NCBI RefSeq assembly: GCF_019393635.1
Contig: NC_057863.1
Span: 31,314,814-31,378,813, forward strand
Length of the DNA: 64,000 nucleotides
Source of the DNA: Dromiciops gliroides
Lineage: Eukaryota > Chordata > Mammalia > Microbiotheria > Microbiotheriidae
Reading direction: 5' to 3'
Translations under genes and position numbers: made by a program
Shown: positions 23,087 to 33,812 of the stretch, one piece after another
Numbering within the stretch: position 1 is the first letter of the stretch
How the letters are laid out: every line of letters starts with the position of its first letter
Notes under the pieces: generated by a model
Told to the model about the DNA's origin: nothing
The model's input: only the letters and a program-made list of their open reading frames with translations
Database searches by the model: none

Positions 23087-24394
23087 GGTATACATGCATC
23101 TCTTCATGGCCACCGAAGTCATCCCACCTTCAGTTGGCTAAGACGAAGTAGCTAGAACTGGGTCCTGAAAAGGGTAGACTCACAGGTCTTCTGTCATAGC
23201 TAACCCCCTTCCCACCCTCATTAAGATGAGTTCTTTTTTTTTCTGACCCCAATACTTCCATATCCTCCTTCTTCTTAGCATGCAAATCTATTTGAGTCAG
23301 GGCAAAAGCTTAAGGAGCTCATTGATAACATTGGATAAACTAAGTCATCACTATGCCCCCACCTAGCCCACATTCCTGTCCTTATTAAGCCTACCATCTG
23401 TGAGTGGGAAGACTTCTGTCTCCCCATACCCATAGGCGCAAGGTGCTGTTAAGGGTGGGGATCTGAACTCTTGACTCCCAAGTCTGACCAACACTCTTTC
23501 CATTATACCACCTGTCTCAGTGCTAGGCTGGATGGCCCAATGCTCGGCCTCAGGATGAAATTCTCCTGGGCCATTTTCCCTTCATGCCATCCTTGCCCTA
23601 TTCAACAATGTATTCTTGCACATATACATTTTTCAGTAACTTCCCTTCTCTGTTCAGTTGACTCTTCCCCATTGCTAGGAGCTGAGCTCCTTGGCCAAGA
23701 CTAGGCATTATTAACTGAAATGTGGTTGAGTGTCTTTTTATGTTGAAAGAAAGCCTGAATTATGGAGGATGAAAAAAAAAAGTAGAACCTCTTGTGTTTC
23801 CTGGTTCTCTAAGATAACACAAGAAATATGACCCCAAAGTGGGAACTGAGGTAATGTTGCTGGTGACACACAGAAGTGAGAGCAAGAGTCCGAAGTAGGA
23901 GGGGGAGAAACCACTGGAGACGCAGAGACAAATCAATCTTCCTTCTGCCCAACCTCACCAAAGAAATGGGAACAATTAGGAAATAGAAAGATCAGAACCC
24001 CTTGCCCTACAAAATGTCCCCCTCCTCCTATCCCAGGCTCCCGAACCAGCTGGCCAGTGCTTCTAGGACCACAGTCAGCTAGAGTAGATCCAGGACCCAG
24101 GGACCAATTATTCTGCTTCTGGGTGAATGAAGGTCTTGGACAGGGGCAGATGTCAGGAAGTCCAGAGGATGGACTGGACAACCATAGTTTACTAAATCCA
24201 GTGTGATAATGGAGGAGACCGAATGAGAGGAGTGGGACAAGGTATCCTTGGCAGACCTTAGAGGCTGTGTAATGTGAGCTGTTTCTGGGAGGATTTTAAA
24301 AAAACACAAGACCAGGACTCGTAATTTTGTTTGAATAAGAAGCTCCTTGGAAAGGAAATTCCTTCTACAGTGGCAGATAGGCACCCACTCGCAA
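23087..24394. other. No gene recognised
   Basis: Ordinary GC with scattered short ORFs on both strands. I cannot assign a repeat or exon. Confidence 0.45.
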
Positions 24395-24490
24395 TAAAGA
24401 GCCTCAGTGACCTGTCCAGGGTCACATAGCCTACTGCCCTGAGACCTGGCCTTACAGGATCCAAGTCTGGTTGTTCTCCACCACACCACA
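24395..24490 (-). repeat. MIR fragment
   Basis: CAGTGACCTGTCCAGGGTCA is a minus-strand MIR core. Confidence 0.6.
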
Positions 24491-24527
24491 CAACCTATTG
24501 ATATGAAAAGCATTGAGCAGTAGACAG

Positions 24528-24772
24528 ACTGTAGAACTTGGGGTCATGAGACTTAAATTTTGTGTCCCACTCAGGAAGACCTGCCTTCAAATCTGGACTT
24601 AGACACTTACTAGCTATGTGACCCTGGGCTAGTCACTTAACTTCTGTTTGTTTCAGTTTCTCCATCTGTAAAATGAGGTTAACAATAACATCTACTTCCT
24701 AGGATTGTTCTGAGGATCAAGTGAGATAATAAATGTAAAGTGCACAGTGCCTGGAACATAGTAAGCACATTA
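24528..24772 (+). repeat. MIR/THER1 SINE, near full length
   Basis: CTTACTAGCTATGTGACCCT, TTTCTCCATCTGTAAAATGA and TGCCTGGAACATAGTAAGCA occur in order on +. Confidence 0.92.
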
Positions 24773-24830
24773 TCACAAAATAAAATTCAGCATGCAAGAG
24801 GGTTGGTCTTTTCATATTAAAAGTGAGTTT

Positions 24831-24985
24831 AGGGGGCGCAGTGGATAAAGCACCGGCCCTGGATTCAGGAGTAACTGAGTTCAAATCTGGCCTCAGACAC
24901 TTGACACTTACTAGCTGTGTGACCCTGGGCAAGTCACTTAACCCACATTGCCCCACAAAACAAAACAACAACAACAACAACAACA
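24831..24985 (+). repeat. Short marsupial SINE, first bases missing
   Basis: Begins at GGGGGCGCAGTGGATAAAGC and ends in a (CAA)n tail. Confidence 0.94.
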
Positions 24986-24991
24986 AAATGG

Positions 24992-25122
24992 CAGGGACAG
25001 CTAGGTGGTACAATGGATAGACTGCCTGCTCAGGAGTCAGATGGACCCAAGTTCAAACTTGGCCTTAGACAGTTATTAGCTGTGTGACCTTGAGCAAGTC
25101 ACTTAATCCAACTGCCTCCCCA
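24992..25122 (+). repeat. Diverged marsupial SINE
   Basis: GGGACAGCTAGGTGGTACAA start. It is more diverged than its neighbours and directly follows the previous SINE. Confidence 0.88.
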
Positions 25123-25146
25123 AAATGGTATTAAAATGCATTTATG

Positions 25147-25297
25147 GGGGGGGCGGCTAGATAGCACAGTGGATAAAGCACCAGCCCTGGATTCAGGAGG
25201 ACCTGAGTTCAAATCCAGGCTCAGACACTTGACACTTACTAGCTGTGTGACCCTGGGCAAGTCACTTAACCCCCATTGCCCCACCAAAAAAAAAAAA
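25147..25297 (+). repeat. Short marsupial SINE
   Basis: Complete body. The exact 16-bp direct repeat TTAAAATGCATTTATG lies at 25131-25146 and 25298-25313. Confidence 0.97.
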
Positions 25298-25360
25298 TTA
25301 AAATGCATTTATGAGTATATTCCTTGTGCAGCAATCCAGGGAGTTATAGAACATATTTTC

Positions 25361-25520
25361 TTTTCTTTTCTTTTTTTTTTTTTTGCAGGGCAATGGGGGT
25401 TAAGTGACTTGCCCAGGGTCACACAGCTAGTAAGTGTCAAGTGTCTGAGGCCACATTTGAACTCAGGTACTCCTGAATTCAGGTCCGGTGCTTTATCCAC
25501 TGCGCCACCTAGCCGCCCCC
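25361..25520 (-). repeat. Short marsupial SINE
   Basis: T tail at left, complete body. The exact direct repeat TAGAACATATTTTC lies at 25347-25360 and 25521-25534. Confidence 0.97.
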
Positions 25521-25534
25521 TAGAACATATTTTC

Positions 25535-26108
25535 AATAGCCTGTCCCTTCCCCCAACTTGAGCACCCACATAACATTTCCTATACTTCCTCCTTTTTGCT
25601 GCGCTTGCATCACCCAGCCAGTTCATACCAGGCCCCTCGCACCAAAGCACACACGGTGCCTGATGAAATATCTTCCCTCCCTTGCATGAGAGTTTTAGGA
25701 TGCTTTCCTGGGATTCCAATGCCCTGTCACACTTTCCTTTCATTTTGCTAAAAGCTGACTGGTTCATAACTATTGTTTGCTGATTCATGTTACTAAACGC
25801 AACAAAAACTTGCACATTCAGCAAACCCATTGTGTGCCCAGACAGAGGGTTCCCGAGCTGGACCAATACCAAAAATGAATCCTCCCAGGCAGTGGATTCT
25901 AGATAGAGCACAAATGGGAGGGCTGGGATCTTGTCTACAGATATAAGCCCCCAACAGTACAACCCTACCCTGAGCTATTAACAGAGTCAGCTAGCCTCCC
26001 CATGGATGCATGGACACTTTGTGGAAGGCCTTGTAGCTGTAGCCAGAAGCCCAGCCAGAATGGAGACCAGCATGTGAAAGGTAAACCCCTTTGCCTACAA
26101 ACAGCCTT
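25535..26108. other. Unique-looking sequence, no gene seen
   Basis: The 217-codon minus-strand ORF that covers this region (25309-25962) takes its last third from a SINE. The remainder has no domain. Confidence 0.45.
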
Positions 26109-26123
26109 AATCAACGGAGTGGT

Positions 26124-26270
26124 TGGGGCAGCTAGGTGGCGCAGTGGATAGAGCACTGGCCCTGGAGTCAGGAGGACCTGAGTTCAAATCCAGCCTCAGA
26201 CACTTAACACTTACTAGCTGTGTGACCCTGGGCAAGTCACTTAACCCCAATTGCCTCACTTAAAAAAAAA
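26124..26270 (+). repeat. Short marsupial SINE (AATTGCCTCAC-tail subtype)
   Basis: Complete body. AATCAAYGGAGTGGT lies at 26109-26123 and 26271-26285. Confidence 0.97.
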
Positions 26271-26354
26271 AATCAATGGAGTGGTGAGTTTGGACTTCTT
26301 CCTTGGCTACTGGACTGATACAACTGTCCCTTTGCTGGCTCAGTCAGACCATCA

Positions 26355-26510
26355 CACTGGAAATCACCTTAGGGGTTATCTAGCCTTGCCCACCCATAGG
26401 TGAGGAAACTTAGGTCCCAAGAAGGGAAATGGACTTGCTTACACAGTAAGTGGAAGAGTCAGAATTGAAAATTAGGTCCTCTGTTTCCAAACTTCAGCAT
26501 TCTTTCCTAT
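26355..26510 (-). repeat. MIR
   Basis: GGTGAGGAAACTTAGGTCCC and ACACAGTAAGTGGAAGAGTC are in minus-strand MIR order. Confidence 0.75.
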
Positions 26511-26743
26511 TCTTCTAACACAGAAAGCCCAGGTGGAGTTTAGGGACTTCTCTTTTCTATGGGTCACCACCCTGCTCAGTGTCTGGCACATCATGTAGTG
26601 GTCAGCTTCCCTTCCAAGCACACAGGTGCACAGGGCTCAAGATAATCGTTTTATTCACAACTTAGTGGAAACAGAACTTGTATCTGACCCCCATAGGAAG
26701 TAACAATGACTTCTAGTCATGCCAGAGATAGGGCTCCAATCCT

Positions 26744-26968
26744 GGGCAGCTAAATGGTGCCTGGATAGAGTGCCAGGCTTAGAGTTAGGAAGACTCACCT
26801 TCTTGAGTTCAAATTTGGCCTCAAACACTGATTAGCAGTGTGACCCTGGGCAAGTCACTTAACTGTCTGCCTCCGTTTCATCTGTAAAATGAGCTGGAGA
26901 AGGCAATGGCAAACCTCTCCAGCATCTCTGCTCCTAAGGGGCCACACAGGGTTTGGACGCAACTAAAA
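26744..26968 (+). repeat. MAR1-type long SINE
   Basis: GGGCAGCTAAATGGTGCCTG, GTGACCCTGGGCAAGTCACT and AATGAGCTGGAGAAGGCAAT occur in order. A 211-codon ORF beginning here starts inside the SINE and is not a gene. Confidence 0.92.
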
Positions 26969-27468
26969 CAGGGCTCCAGGAGGAGCAACTGGTTTGCTCC
27001 ATTTTTCTCCCCACCCGTCAATGCACACCTCCACAAAGCCTTTGTTTGGCCCCAGTGTTTGCCTCCAGTGGTCCTTTGCTCCCGGTGGGCTAGCCTCCCC
27101 CACCTCCCCTCTCGCTTCAGCTCTTTCCTTGGGGCTACGGTTTGGGGGTGGGCATGGAGCAAGTTGTCTGGCTGCCAGTGCTTAATTTCGTCCTCAGCAG
27201 CTCCGCTTTGTCTTTCTAGATGGGGCACCACCCTCTTCTTTCTACCTCTGAACTCTGGCTCTGGTCCCTTCTCTCCACCAGCTTACGCTGCGTCTTTTCC
27301 ATGGGCTTTTTCCAGCAGATGGGGCAGATCCCCTTTCCTAGGGGATCAGCCTGCCATGCAACAAGCCTCAGAGGTTGTTTCGTTTTGTTTTATTTTTTTA
27401 ATTAAAAAAGCCCCGCTTTCAAACTGCACACACCTTATTATTGTAATGGTGGGAAATAGGGTATGGGT
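26969..27468. other. Pyrimidine-rich unassigned sequence
   Basis: No repeat or gene recognised. ORFs overlap in several frames. Confidence 0.4.
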
Positions 27469-28207
27469 TGTGTTAGGGATTGGGGTTCTTAGGAATTCCT
27501 CTTTAAAGAATTACACCCTCTTGCACACAAAACATAGTTAGAATAAGGTGGTAGTTTATTTAGGAGCAAGGGAAGGTAAGGGTGTGGGGAGGGAAATCAT
27601 GAAAGAAATCCTTGGACTTTTTCATAGGGAGATTGGCATAAAGCACATGGCTCAGAGGTACCAAATCTCCTCGAACAGGAGACTGGAAAGTACTTTCATA
27701 GAGGCCTGATGGGGGTGGACCATCTGCCTGTGGAAAGTTCCTTTAGTGAAGGTGGACCATCCCCCACTGGTGGTAGCTGGGGGAATTGGGTGAGGAGTGG
27801 AGGACCATGCCCCTCTGGTAGTGACTAAAGGAATAGGGTGAGGGGTGACTATGGATCCCTCTTCAGAACGCAAAGGCCGAAGCCACACCCAAACTTATCT
27901 CCCCAGGGTAAGGGAGACCAGAATGAAGGGTAGGAATCCGAAGCTAGCTCAGTCCAATTTGGTTCAGCTTGTCTCTCTAGGCGTTATCTGTCCTCTGGTT
28001 TAGTTTCTCAAGGAGAAGGTTCCTTGATGTGCCCCCAGAGAACTTCTGGGGTGCTCTGTACCCCATGACATTATTGAGCTTTCTTTTGTATAGCATCCTC
28101 ACAACCCTAAACATTGTACTGCAGGTTTCCTGAAGGGGAGGAGGATACAAGGACCACTCCTCCTTACACCTGCAAGCTAAGCTCAATGTGCTGGTAAATG
28201 TTTAACA
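27469..28207 (-). mobile_element. Solo-LTR-like segment (endogenous retrovirus-type fossil)
   Basis: Read on the minus strand, the segment starts TGTTAAACATT and ends CCCTAACACA, giving TG...CA ends over about 740 bp. An AATAAA lies about 80-90 bp before the 3' end on that strand. This is the layout of a long terminal repeat. I cannot find a clear target-site duplication or any internal retroviral part, so the call is tentative. It looks old and alone. Confidence 0.4.
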
Positions 28208-28749
28208 ACCGGTCCCTCCCCCCCTACCAAAAAAAAGGATGCAAAACACACTTTTCAGTTTAATATGCTTTATTAACATTTTCTCCATCACTCATCTCAA
28301 GTCTAGGCAAAACAAACAAACAAAATCAAGCTCGGATCTGCAGTTTGTCAAGCCGTAAGAGCTGACTCCAGCTCCTTAGCCTCCCGGCCTGGGAGGCCCC
28401 TTTGCTTTGTTTTCGGTCGTCCCTTCTGCCCTGCCCTGCTTCCCCAGGGGTGCCTGGGCTGGGTTATTCATATTCCCAAGGCTGCTTCCGAGAGCCTGGA
28501 GGAGGATGCTGGGAGGGGCCGGGATGCTGGGAAGGAGGAGGGGCTACACACGATCTGAACGTGTGAAAGCTGGTGCCCCAGTCAATGCCACGGGTAGCTC
28601 TGGGTCTGCCGCCCATCCCAGGTGGCTGCCAGGTAGGCTTGTCTCCCCATCTGTAAACTGGGGCCAGGCCCCCTAAGCGCACCTCGCCGGGTGGTTGGGA
28701 AGATCCAGTGAGATGACGCGTGCAAAGTGATACCCAAGCCTCTCTGCCC
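28208..28749. other. Transition to the CpG island, no gene seen
   Basis: TTTAATATGCTTTATTAACA at 28259 may be the end of an unidentified repeat. GC rises from about 28380. Confidence 0.4.
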
Positions 28750-29950
28750 GTGCTCCCCATCCCTAGGTACAGGCGTTCCCTCGCCCCCTGGCGGAGCCCG
28801 ACAGTCCACCTGGGGTGCACCTGACGGCCCCCAGCCCTAGGCCCGGGGTGGGCGGGGCGAGGGGCGCCCAGCTCAGCCCACCCTGTGCGAGGGAGCCCGG
28901 AGCTCCGGCTCCGGGGCGCACTTCCTCGTCGGACGCCGCGCGGGGCGGGGCGAAGGTGGGGAGCGGCGGGCGGAGGGCCCTGCGGTTGGACGGGCGTGGC
29001 TCCCCGGGGTCACCTGGCGCCGCCAGGTGCCCGACCCCGCCGGCTGCCGCCACGGCCCTCCTTCCTCTCTTCTTCCCACGAGCTCTCGGACGGACGCCCC
29101 CCCCCCTTCCCCGGCGCGCTCCCACGCTTGCTCGCTCTCCCGAGGTGAGTCCCGTCGGCGCACCCCCAGCACCCCGAGGCCGGCTTGCGGCGGGAGTCCG
29201 GGGCAGGGCCCGAGGGCGCGGGCTGGGGGGCAGCGGCCAACCGTTCCCCGGACCCCAGAGAGGCAGCCACGAGGGGCCCTGGAATCTCCCCACGCCGGCC
29301 CCGAAATGGAGTGGGGGAGGCTGGGCGCGGCGCCCGGCTGGGGGGCTTGGCCGCGCGCCCTTCGTGCGTGGTTCCTGCGGGCTCGGGAGGCCCCCCACGC
29401 GTGCGCCCCCACGCGTGCGCCCCTGCGCCCGCCCTCTCCCGCGCGCCCGGGCCGTCCGCACCTGTTGCCCGGACCTCGGCTGCCGCTTTGTTTTCCGAGC
29501 CCCTCTTAGAACTTCTCCGCCCCTGCTGCCTCCCCCTCCTCCGCAGCCCGGGCAGCCCCCCTGGCCGCAAGCCTGCTCTGGTTTCCCCACCAAACCCGGC
29601 CCCTTCCCCGGAGGGGAGCGGTCTGGCGCGCGGACGGAGGGCACGGCCCTCGGAGCCCACCGCCTCTTTTGGTTTGCCCGGGGGCAGTCGGGGGCCCAGG
29701 GGGCGGCTGGCCACGCCTTTCCAGGAGAGGCCGCCTAGACCCTGGAGGCAGCGAGCTAGGGTGGAGGCCGGCTACCTGGCCGGGGCTTCACGTTTCAGGG
29801 CTTTGCAAATGATGTGGGGGAGCTACGGGCCGTGGGGGAGGGGAGCCCGGAGCCTGGGCGATCGGCGGACCCAAGCCGTCACCCTCCTCCTCCGCTCTCA
29901 AGGGTAGACCCACCCCGAGGAGCCTGCGCCCTGAGGGGTTTCACTGGTGC
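28750..29950 (+). promoter_or_regulatory. CpG island, probable GPR160 promoter
   Basis: About 1.2 kb is very GC-rich with dense CpG, in contrast to the rest of the window, and is free of SINEs. This is what an unmethylated vertebrate promoter looks like. A textbook splice donor (CGAG|GTGAGT) at 29144/29145 lies in it on the + strand, the same strand as GPR160. It is the only strong CpG island in the window and lies 26.6 kb before the GPR160 coding exon. That is compatible with the human gene, in which long introns separate non-coding 5' exons from the coding exon. It could instead be bidirectional or serve an unseen non-coding RNA. Confidence 0.7.
29040..29144 (+). other. Candidate non-coding first exon ending at a splice donor
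   Basis: The sequence ends in CGAG followed by GTGAGT at 29145-29150, a near-consensus 5' splice site, in the middle of the CpG island. The transcription start is unknown, so the left edge is arbitrary. Calling it the first exon of GPR160 is inference from strand, island and the acceptor at 55753. Confidence 0.4.
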
Positions 29951-30834
29951 TTTAAAAAGATGTCTGGAGCCGGGTGGTGATTTGGGGGTGTCGTAGAGGA
30001 GACTCGCTCCGGAATGCACCGGGTCCGGCTCAGCCCTGACGTTCCGGCAGGGGGGGGGGTGGGCATTCTCCCATCAGCCGCGGGCTGAGAGAGACCCTGA
30101 GACCCCTTCCAGCCCTGAGGTCTGTAAGGGGTTCTCCCAGCATGGACAGCTGTGGGACACTCGGGATCCGGCAGAAGCTGGGGCCCCCTGCCAAATCCCT
30201 GGATGGGCTGCCCTCAGGCCTTCCCAGCAGCGTGCCCGGATCACCCCGTGCTTCCTGAGCCATACTGGGGGACGCTCGTCTTGGCCCAGCCTCACCCACT
30301 TATTTCACCTGGATTACTGAACGTACCCAAGCTCCCTTCCCCGTGGAGGTATCCGGGTTCATTAGTTAGATATTTTAATACAGGAGAAAATGCCAGACTT
30401 CTGCCCCCAGGAAGGAAGGGCTTATTTCTGCCCGTTGGTAGGAACACCAAGGGTGGAGGCGCTCCAGCGGCTGAAGTTGGGTCAGCTTCTGGGGTCAGAG
30501 CGAATGTACACATGGAGTGGCCAGGAAGCAGAATTTTTTAAACTCCTCCTCCACTCTTTGGTTATCTGCACTTTCTAGTTAACCACGCCATTGTTCTGTC
30601 TTTGGGTGTACAGCTGCAGGCTCCTAGTGCGGTTTTCCTGCTAGATGTTCAGGGGGTTGTTGTTGGTTTTTTTTGGGGGGGGGGTTGCTAGCCAACTTTC
30701 CTAATTGTTCTCTTGTTCTGGCTTAAGAGCTAGGGAAGAAAAGGTGGGCACGAGAGGTGTATTAATGCTGGCTGAAGCAGCATCTCCAGTGTGGGAGACC
30801 CTCAGAGGGGCACAGAGTTCTTGGAGCTTGGTCT
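29951..30834. other. Downstream shoulder of the CpG island, no gene seen
   Basis: GC falls steadily. ORFs are short and overlapping on both strands. No repeat is recognised. Confidence 0.45.
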
Positions 30835-30965
30835 CCCGCTGTTAATGATTTCCTATTTATCTCGTGTGTCGCTTGCTTCGTGTATATTTGTTGCCATGTT
30901 GTCTCCTCCCCCAATTAAACTGTAAGTTCCTTGAGGGGCAGGAACTGTCTTTTGCCCCGGTTTGT
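30835..30965 (+). repeat. L2 3' end fragment
   Basis: AATTAAACTGTAAGTTCCTTGAGGGGCAGG (20-base core AAACTGTAAGTTCCTTGAGG) is the L2 3' region. Confidence 0.8.
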
Positions 30966-31109
30966 TGACTGATTGCGCCCTTGCTTTAAAGAGAAAACAA
31001 GCTCATGTGATGCCCTGGGCAGCCTTCTCTAGACTGGTAGACAGCTAACCGTGTCCAGAGATTGTGAGTCAGTCATGTTACGCTTTTTTGTAACCACGCA
31101 GACACCGAG

Positions 31110-31270
31110 GATCATGTGTAAGAGCTAGACACTGGACTGGGGATGCAGAGACAACAATGAGTGTCCCGAACCCTCCGGAAGCTGGCATTCTGTCAATTCT
31201 ATCACCTGCAGACAACCTGTACATTTACAAGACTGTACAAAATTAACCCCAAAACATTCCCATTTGACTT
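31110..31270 (-). repeat. L2 3' end fragment
   Basis: GACACTGGACTGGGGATGCA and CCTCCGGAAGCTGGCATTCT are the antisense of L2 near its 3' end. Confidence 0.55.
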
Positions 31271-31777
31271 GCAATCATTTCCCTAAGGGGTGCTTTGACT
31301 GAAGTGTAGAAAAATCAGGACGAAACCTCAGTGGCCAGTGGTTAGTAATGGGGGAGGGAGCAGCTGGAGGATGACATTTGCCCATTCATTCATTTATTCA
31401 TTCATTGTTTAGCTCTGAGGATGTTCCAGTGTGAGAACTCCCTTCACCACTGCAGAGAGGACTCAATGGGGAGCCCTGACAAAGGGAGTGACATCAGAGG
31501 TAGAATTTGAATCCAGAGCAGAATAAGTTTGCTTTGTATTGGATGCAGCTGGAGGGGGTTGGGGGGTATATTTCAGTGTTTTACTTGATAGTCAATTCCT
31601 TGATGATGAAAAGGCAAAATAACGTTGTCCACATCTTAACCAAGTAATTTTGTTTCCTGTGCTTGAAGATCTATGATTTCCATATCCTCCCAGAGAACCA
31701 CCAGAGCTTAGTGGCCAAGTAAGAAGGTCCACTCGGTGTGATAGAGGCCTTTCATGACAGTAAAAATGCATTCTACA

Positions 31778-31926
31778 GGGGCAGCTAAGTGGCGCAGTGG
31801 ACAGAGCACTGGCCCTGGAGTCAGGAGGACCTGAGTTCAAATTCGGCCTCAGACACTTAATACTTACTAGCTGTATGACCCTGGGCAAATCACTTAACCC
31901 CAATTGCCTCACCAAAAAAAAAAAAA
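31778..31926 (+). repeat. Short marsupial SINE (AATTGCCTCAC-tail subtype)
   Basis: GGGGCAGCTAAGTGGCGCAG start, complete body and 13-base A tail. Confidence 0.95.
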
Positions 31927-32714
31927 CGAGCCGTTTAGCTGAGTCTCTCATCACGCTTTAAAGAAATGTTTATTGAGAACTTTAATTTCTTACATCTGCT
32001 CTATTTATCGATGGCCTTCCCTTCCAATTCACTAATCTCTGTCTCTCCTCCCTCTGCTAGAGACACACCCCTGTTAACAGGGGAGGAGAACAATTGAAAA
32101 AGTATGACCTTGCCAAGCTGTTTCCTTCCCCCTTTCCCTGCTTCTTTCTGTTCTGAGGTCTCCTGCTTCATTTCTACTGATTTCCTCACTATGAAGAGTG
32201 ATTGCAATGTGACTTCTGCAGAATATTATCCTGGTCTCCGTCCGTTTCCTTTCTGTACTTGGCATCCCATTTTTCCTCAGGAACGTGACATTTGGAGTTA
32301 CCTGTTTGGCCTGCACTACCTTTCCCCTCATTTATGTCCTAAGGTGTTGTTTCAAGAGGAGATGAATTGCTGTTTATCATCAGCAGCCTAGGCAGGGTAG
32401 AATTAGGCTCTCTGGGGCATTGCTGGCTAATAGCCGTTTTACACAATTACAATAAATGGACTTCCATCTAGAGACTAGGGATGTTACGTTTTCTCCTGCT
32501 CTCATTACTGAGGCTTAAGGCTTTAATTGTTAACTATTAGAACAGTCGGAGAGAGAAGATGCTGACTCACATCGCAGAGGGAGAGTTTTTTATAACATGG
32601 AATTACACCTCCAATTCTTATTTCTATTCCCAGAGCCTGCACACCATGGCCCTTAATAAATCTTCATTGAACCAAGTTGAGATGATCATACCGCTCTCAC
32701 TAAGGAGAATCGTA
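31927..32714. other. Unique-looking sequence, no gene seen
   Basis: No repeat recognised. Short ORFs only. Confidence 0.45.
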
Positions 32715-32840
32715 GGTGTCATAATCATTATTGTTATTATCCCCATTTCACAGATCAGGAAACTGAGGCTCCCGTAGCTTAAATGGCTTACACAAAAGAT
32801 AACATCTGAACTGACTTTAGGTCAGTGGTTCTTTTCATTC
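32715..32840 (-). repeat. MIR fragment
   Basis: TTATTATCCCCATTTCACAG then GGAAACTGAGGCTCCCGTAG. Confidence 0.75.
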
Positions 32841-33134
32841 TTACCCTGTCGTGTCAATCTACTTTTGTAATGTAATTTCACCTGTGCCAAGGAGGGTGAC
32901 CTATGGACCATATATACACAGCCATTGGTTGCCTTGCTTTGGTCTAGAAATTCTGAACCTGTTGAGAGTAACAAGCTCCCCCGTAAAACTAGGCTGAGCC
33001 ACTGTGTGAGTCCAGTGAAACAGTTTAAAGAAGCTAAACGAGGTTGATTTGTTAATTAGACAGTCAGAATAGCCAGCTGATATTGTTAGATGTCCAAAAG
33101 CAAGGCCTTATTGGCTTTCTCTGTTTGCCCAAGT

Positions 33135-33240
33135 TTCTTCAACTGTAAAATGAGAATGAGAACAGGACCCACCTCCTTGAGTTTGTTTCAAGGGTCAAGC
33201 GTGACTGGCACATAGTAGGTGCTTGATAAACGGTTATTTC
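33135..33240 (+). repeat. MIR 3' half
   Basis: TTCTTCAACTGTAAAATGAG then TGGCACATAGTAGGTGCTTG. Confidence 0.75.
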
Positions 33241-33251
33241 TTTCCCTTCCC

Positions 33252-33365
33252 CCTCATTTTATAGGAGAGGAAATTGAGGCCAACTGGTTAGTGACTTGTC
33301 AAAGATCAAACGCCCAGTCAGTGTCTGAGGTTGGATTTGAAGTTGGGTCCTCCCTGCCTAGCTGT
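33252..33365 (-). repeat. MIR/MAR1-like SINE fragment
   Basis: CATTTTATAGGAGAGGAAAT then GTCTGAGGTTGGATTTGAAG. Confidence 0.7.
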
Positions 33366-33720
33366 CTCTAAGCAAACAGGACCTGCTCTCAGGGAGCCTA
33401 CATTTCATGTTAGAGACAACATGCATGTACATACATGAAATAAATACACGGTAATTTGGGGCAGGGGGAACAAGCGGGTGGGGCGTCAGGATGGGCTTCA
33501 GGTGGGAGGAGGGACATGGGGGAGATTGAAAGAGTGGGAAGTAGAGAGAGAACATTTCAGGCCTGGGGGCATTCTATGAAAATAGCCCAGAGATGGGAGA
33601 TGGAGGGTCCTATCAGAGGAACTGTGAGCAGGCTTCTTTAGCTGCATCAGGGGGTGGCTACGGGGCAATGCTAATTATTCCTAAGGCTGGAACACAAGTG
33701 ACTAATAGAGTGTGACAAGG
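33366..33720 (-). repeat. L2 3' region
   Basis: CTCTCAGGGAGCCTACATTT, then GAACATTTCAGGCCTGGGGG, then GAGGAACTGTGAGCAGGCTT: antisense L2 in the usual order. Confidence 0.7.
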
Positions 33721-33742
33721 GAGGGTTTATCCACACCGGTGA

Positions 33743-33812
33743 GCCCATGGCTGGAGTCAGGAAGACCTGAGTTCAGCTGCAGCTTCAGACACTTAGCTGT
33801 ATGACCCCAGGG
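33743..33812 (+). repeat. Marsupial SINE fragment
   Basis: CATGGCTGGAGTCAGGAAGA then GACACTTAGCTGTATGACCC. Confidence 0.7.

Noticed and set aside
25309-25962. 217-codon minus-strand ORF
   Set aside because: Its C-terminal third is antisense SINE and the rest has no recognisable feature.
26906-27541. 211-codon ORF on +
   Set aside because: It begins inside a MAR1 SINE and continues through unassigned pyrimidine-rich sequence. No domain, and another frame is also open.
28763-29738. Long overlapping ORFs of 230-307 codons on both strands in the CpG island
   Set aside because: High GC removes stop codons in all frames. The products are Ala/Arg/Gly/Pro-rich with no domain, and several frames compete over the same DNA.
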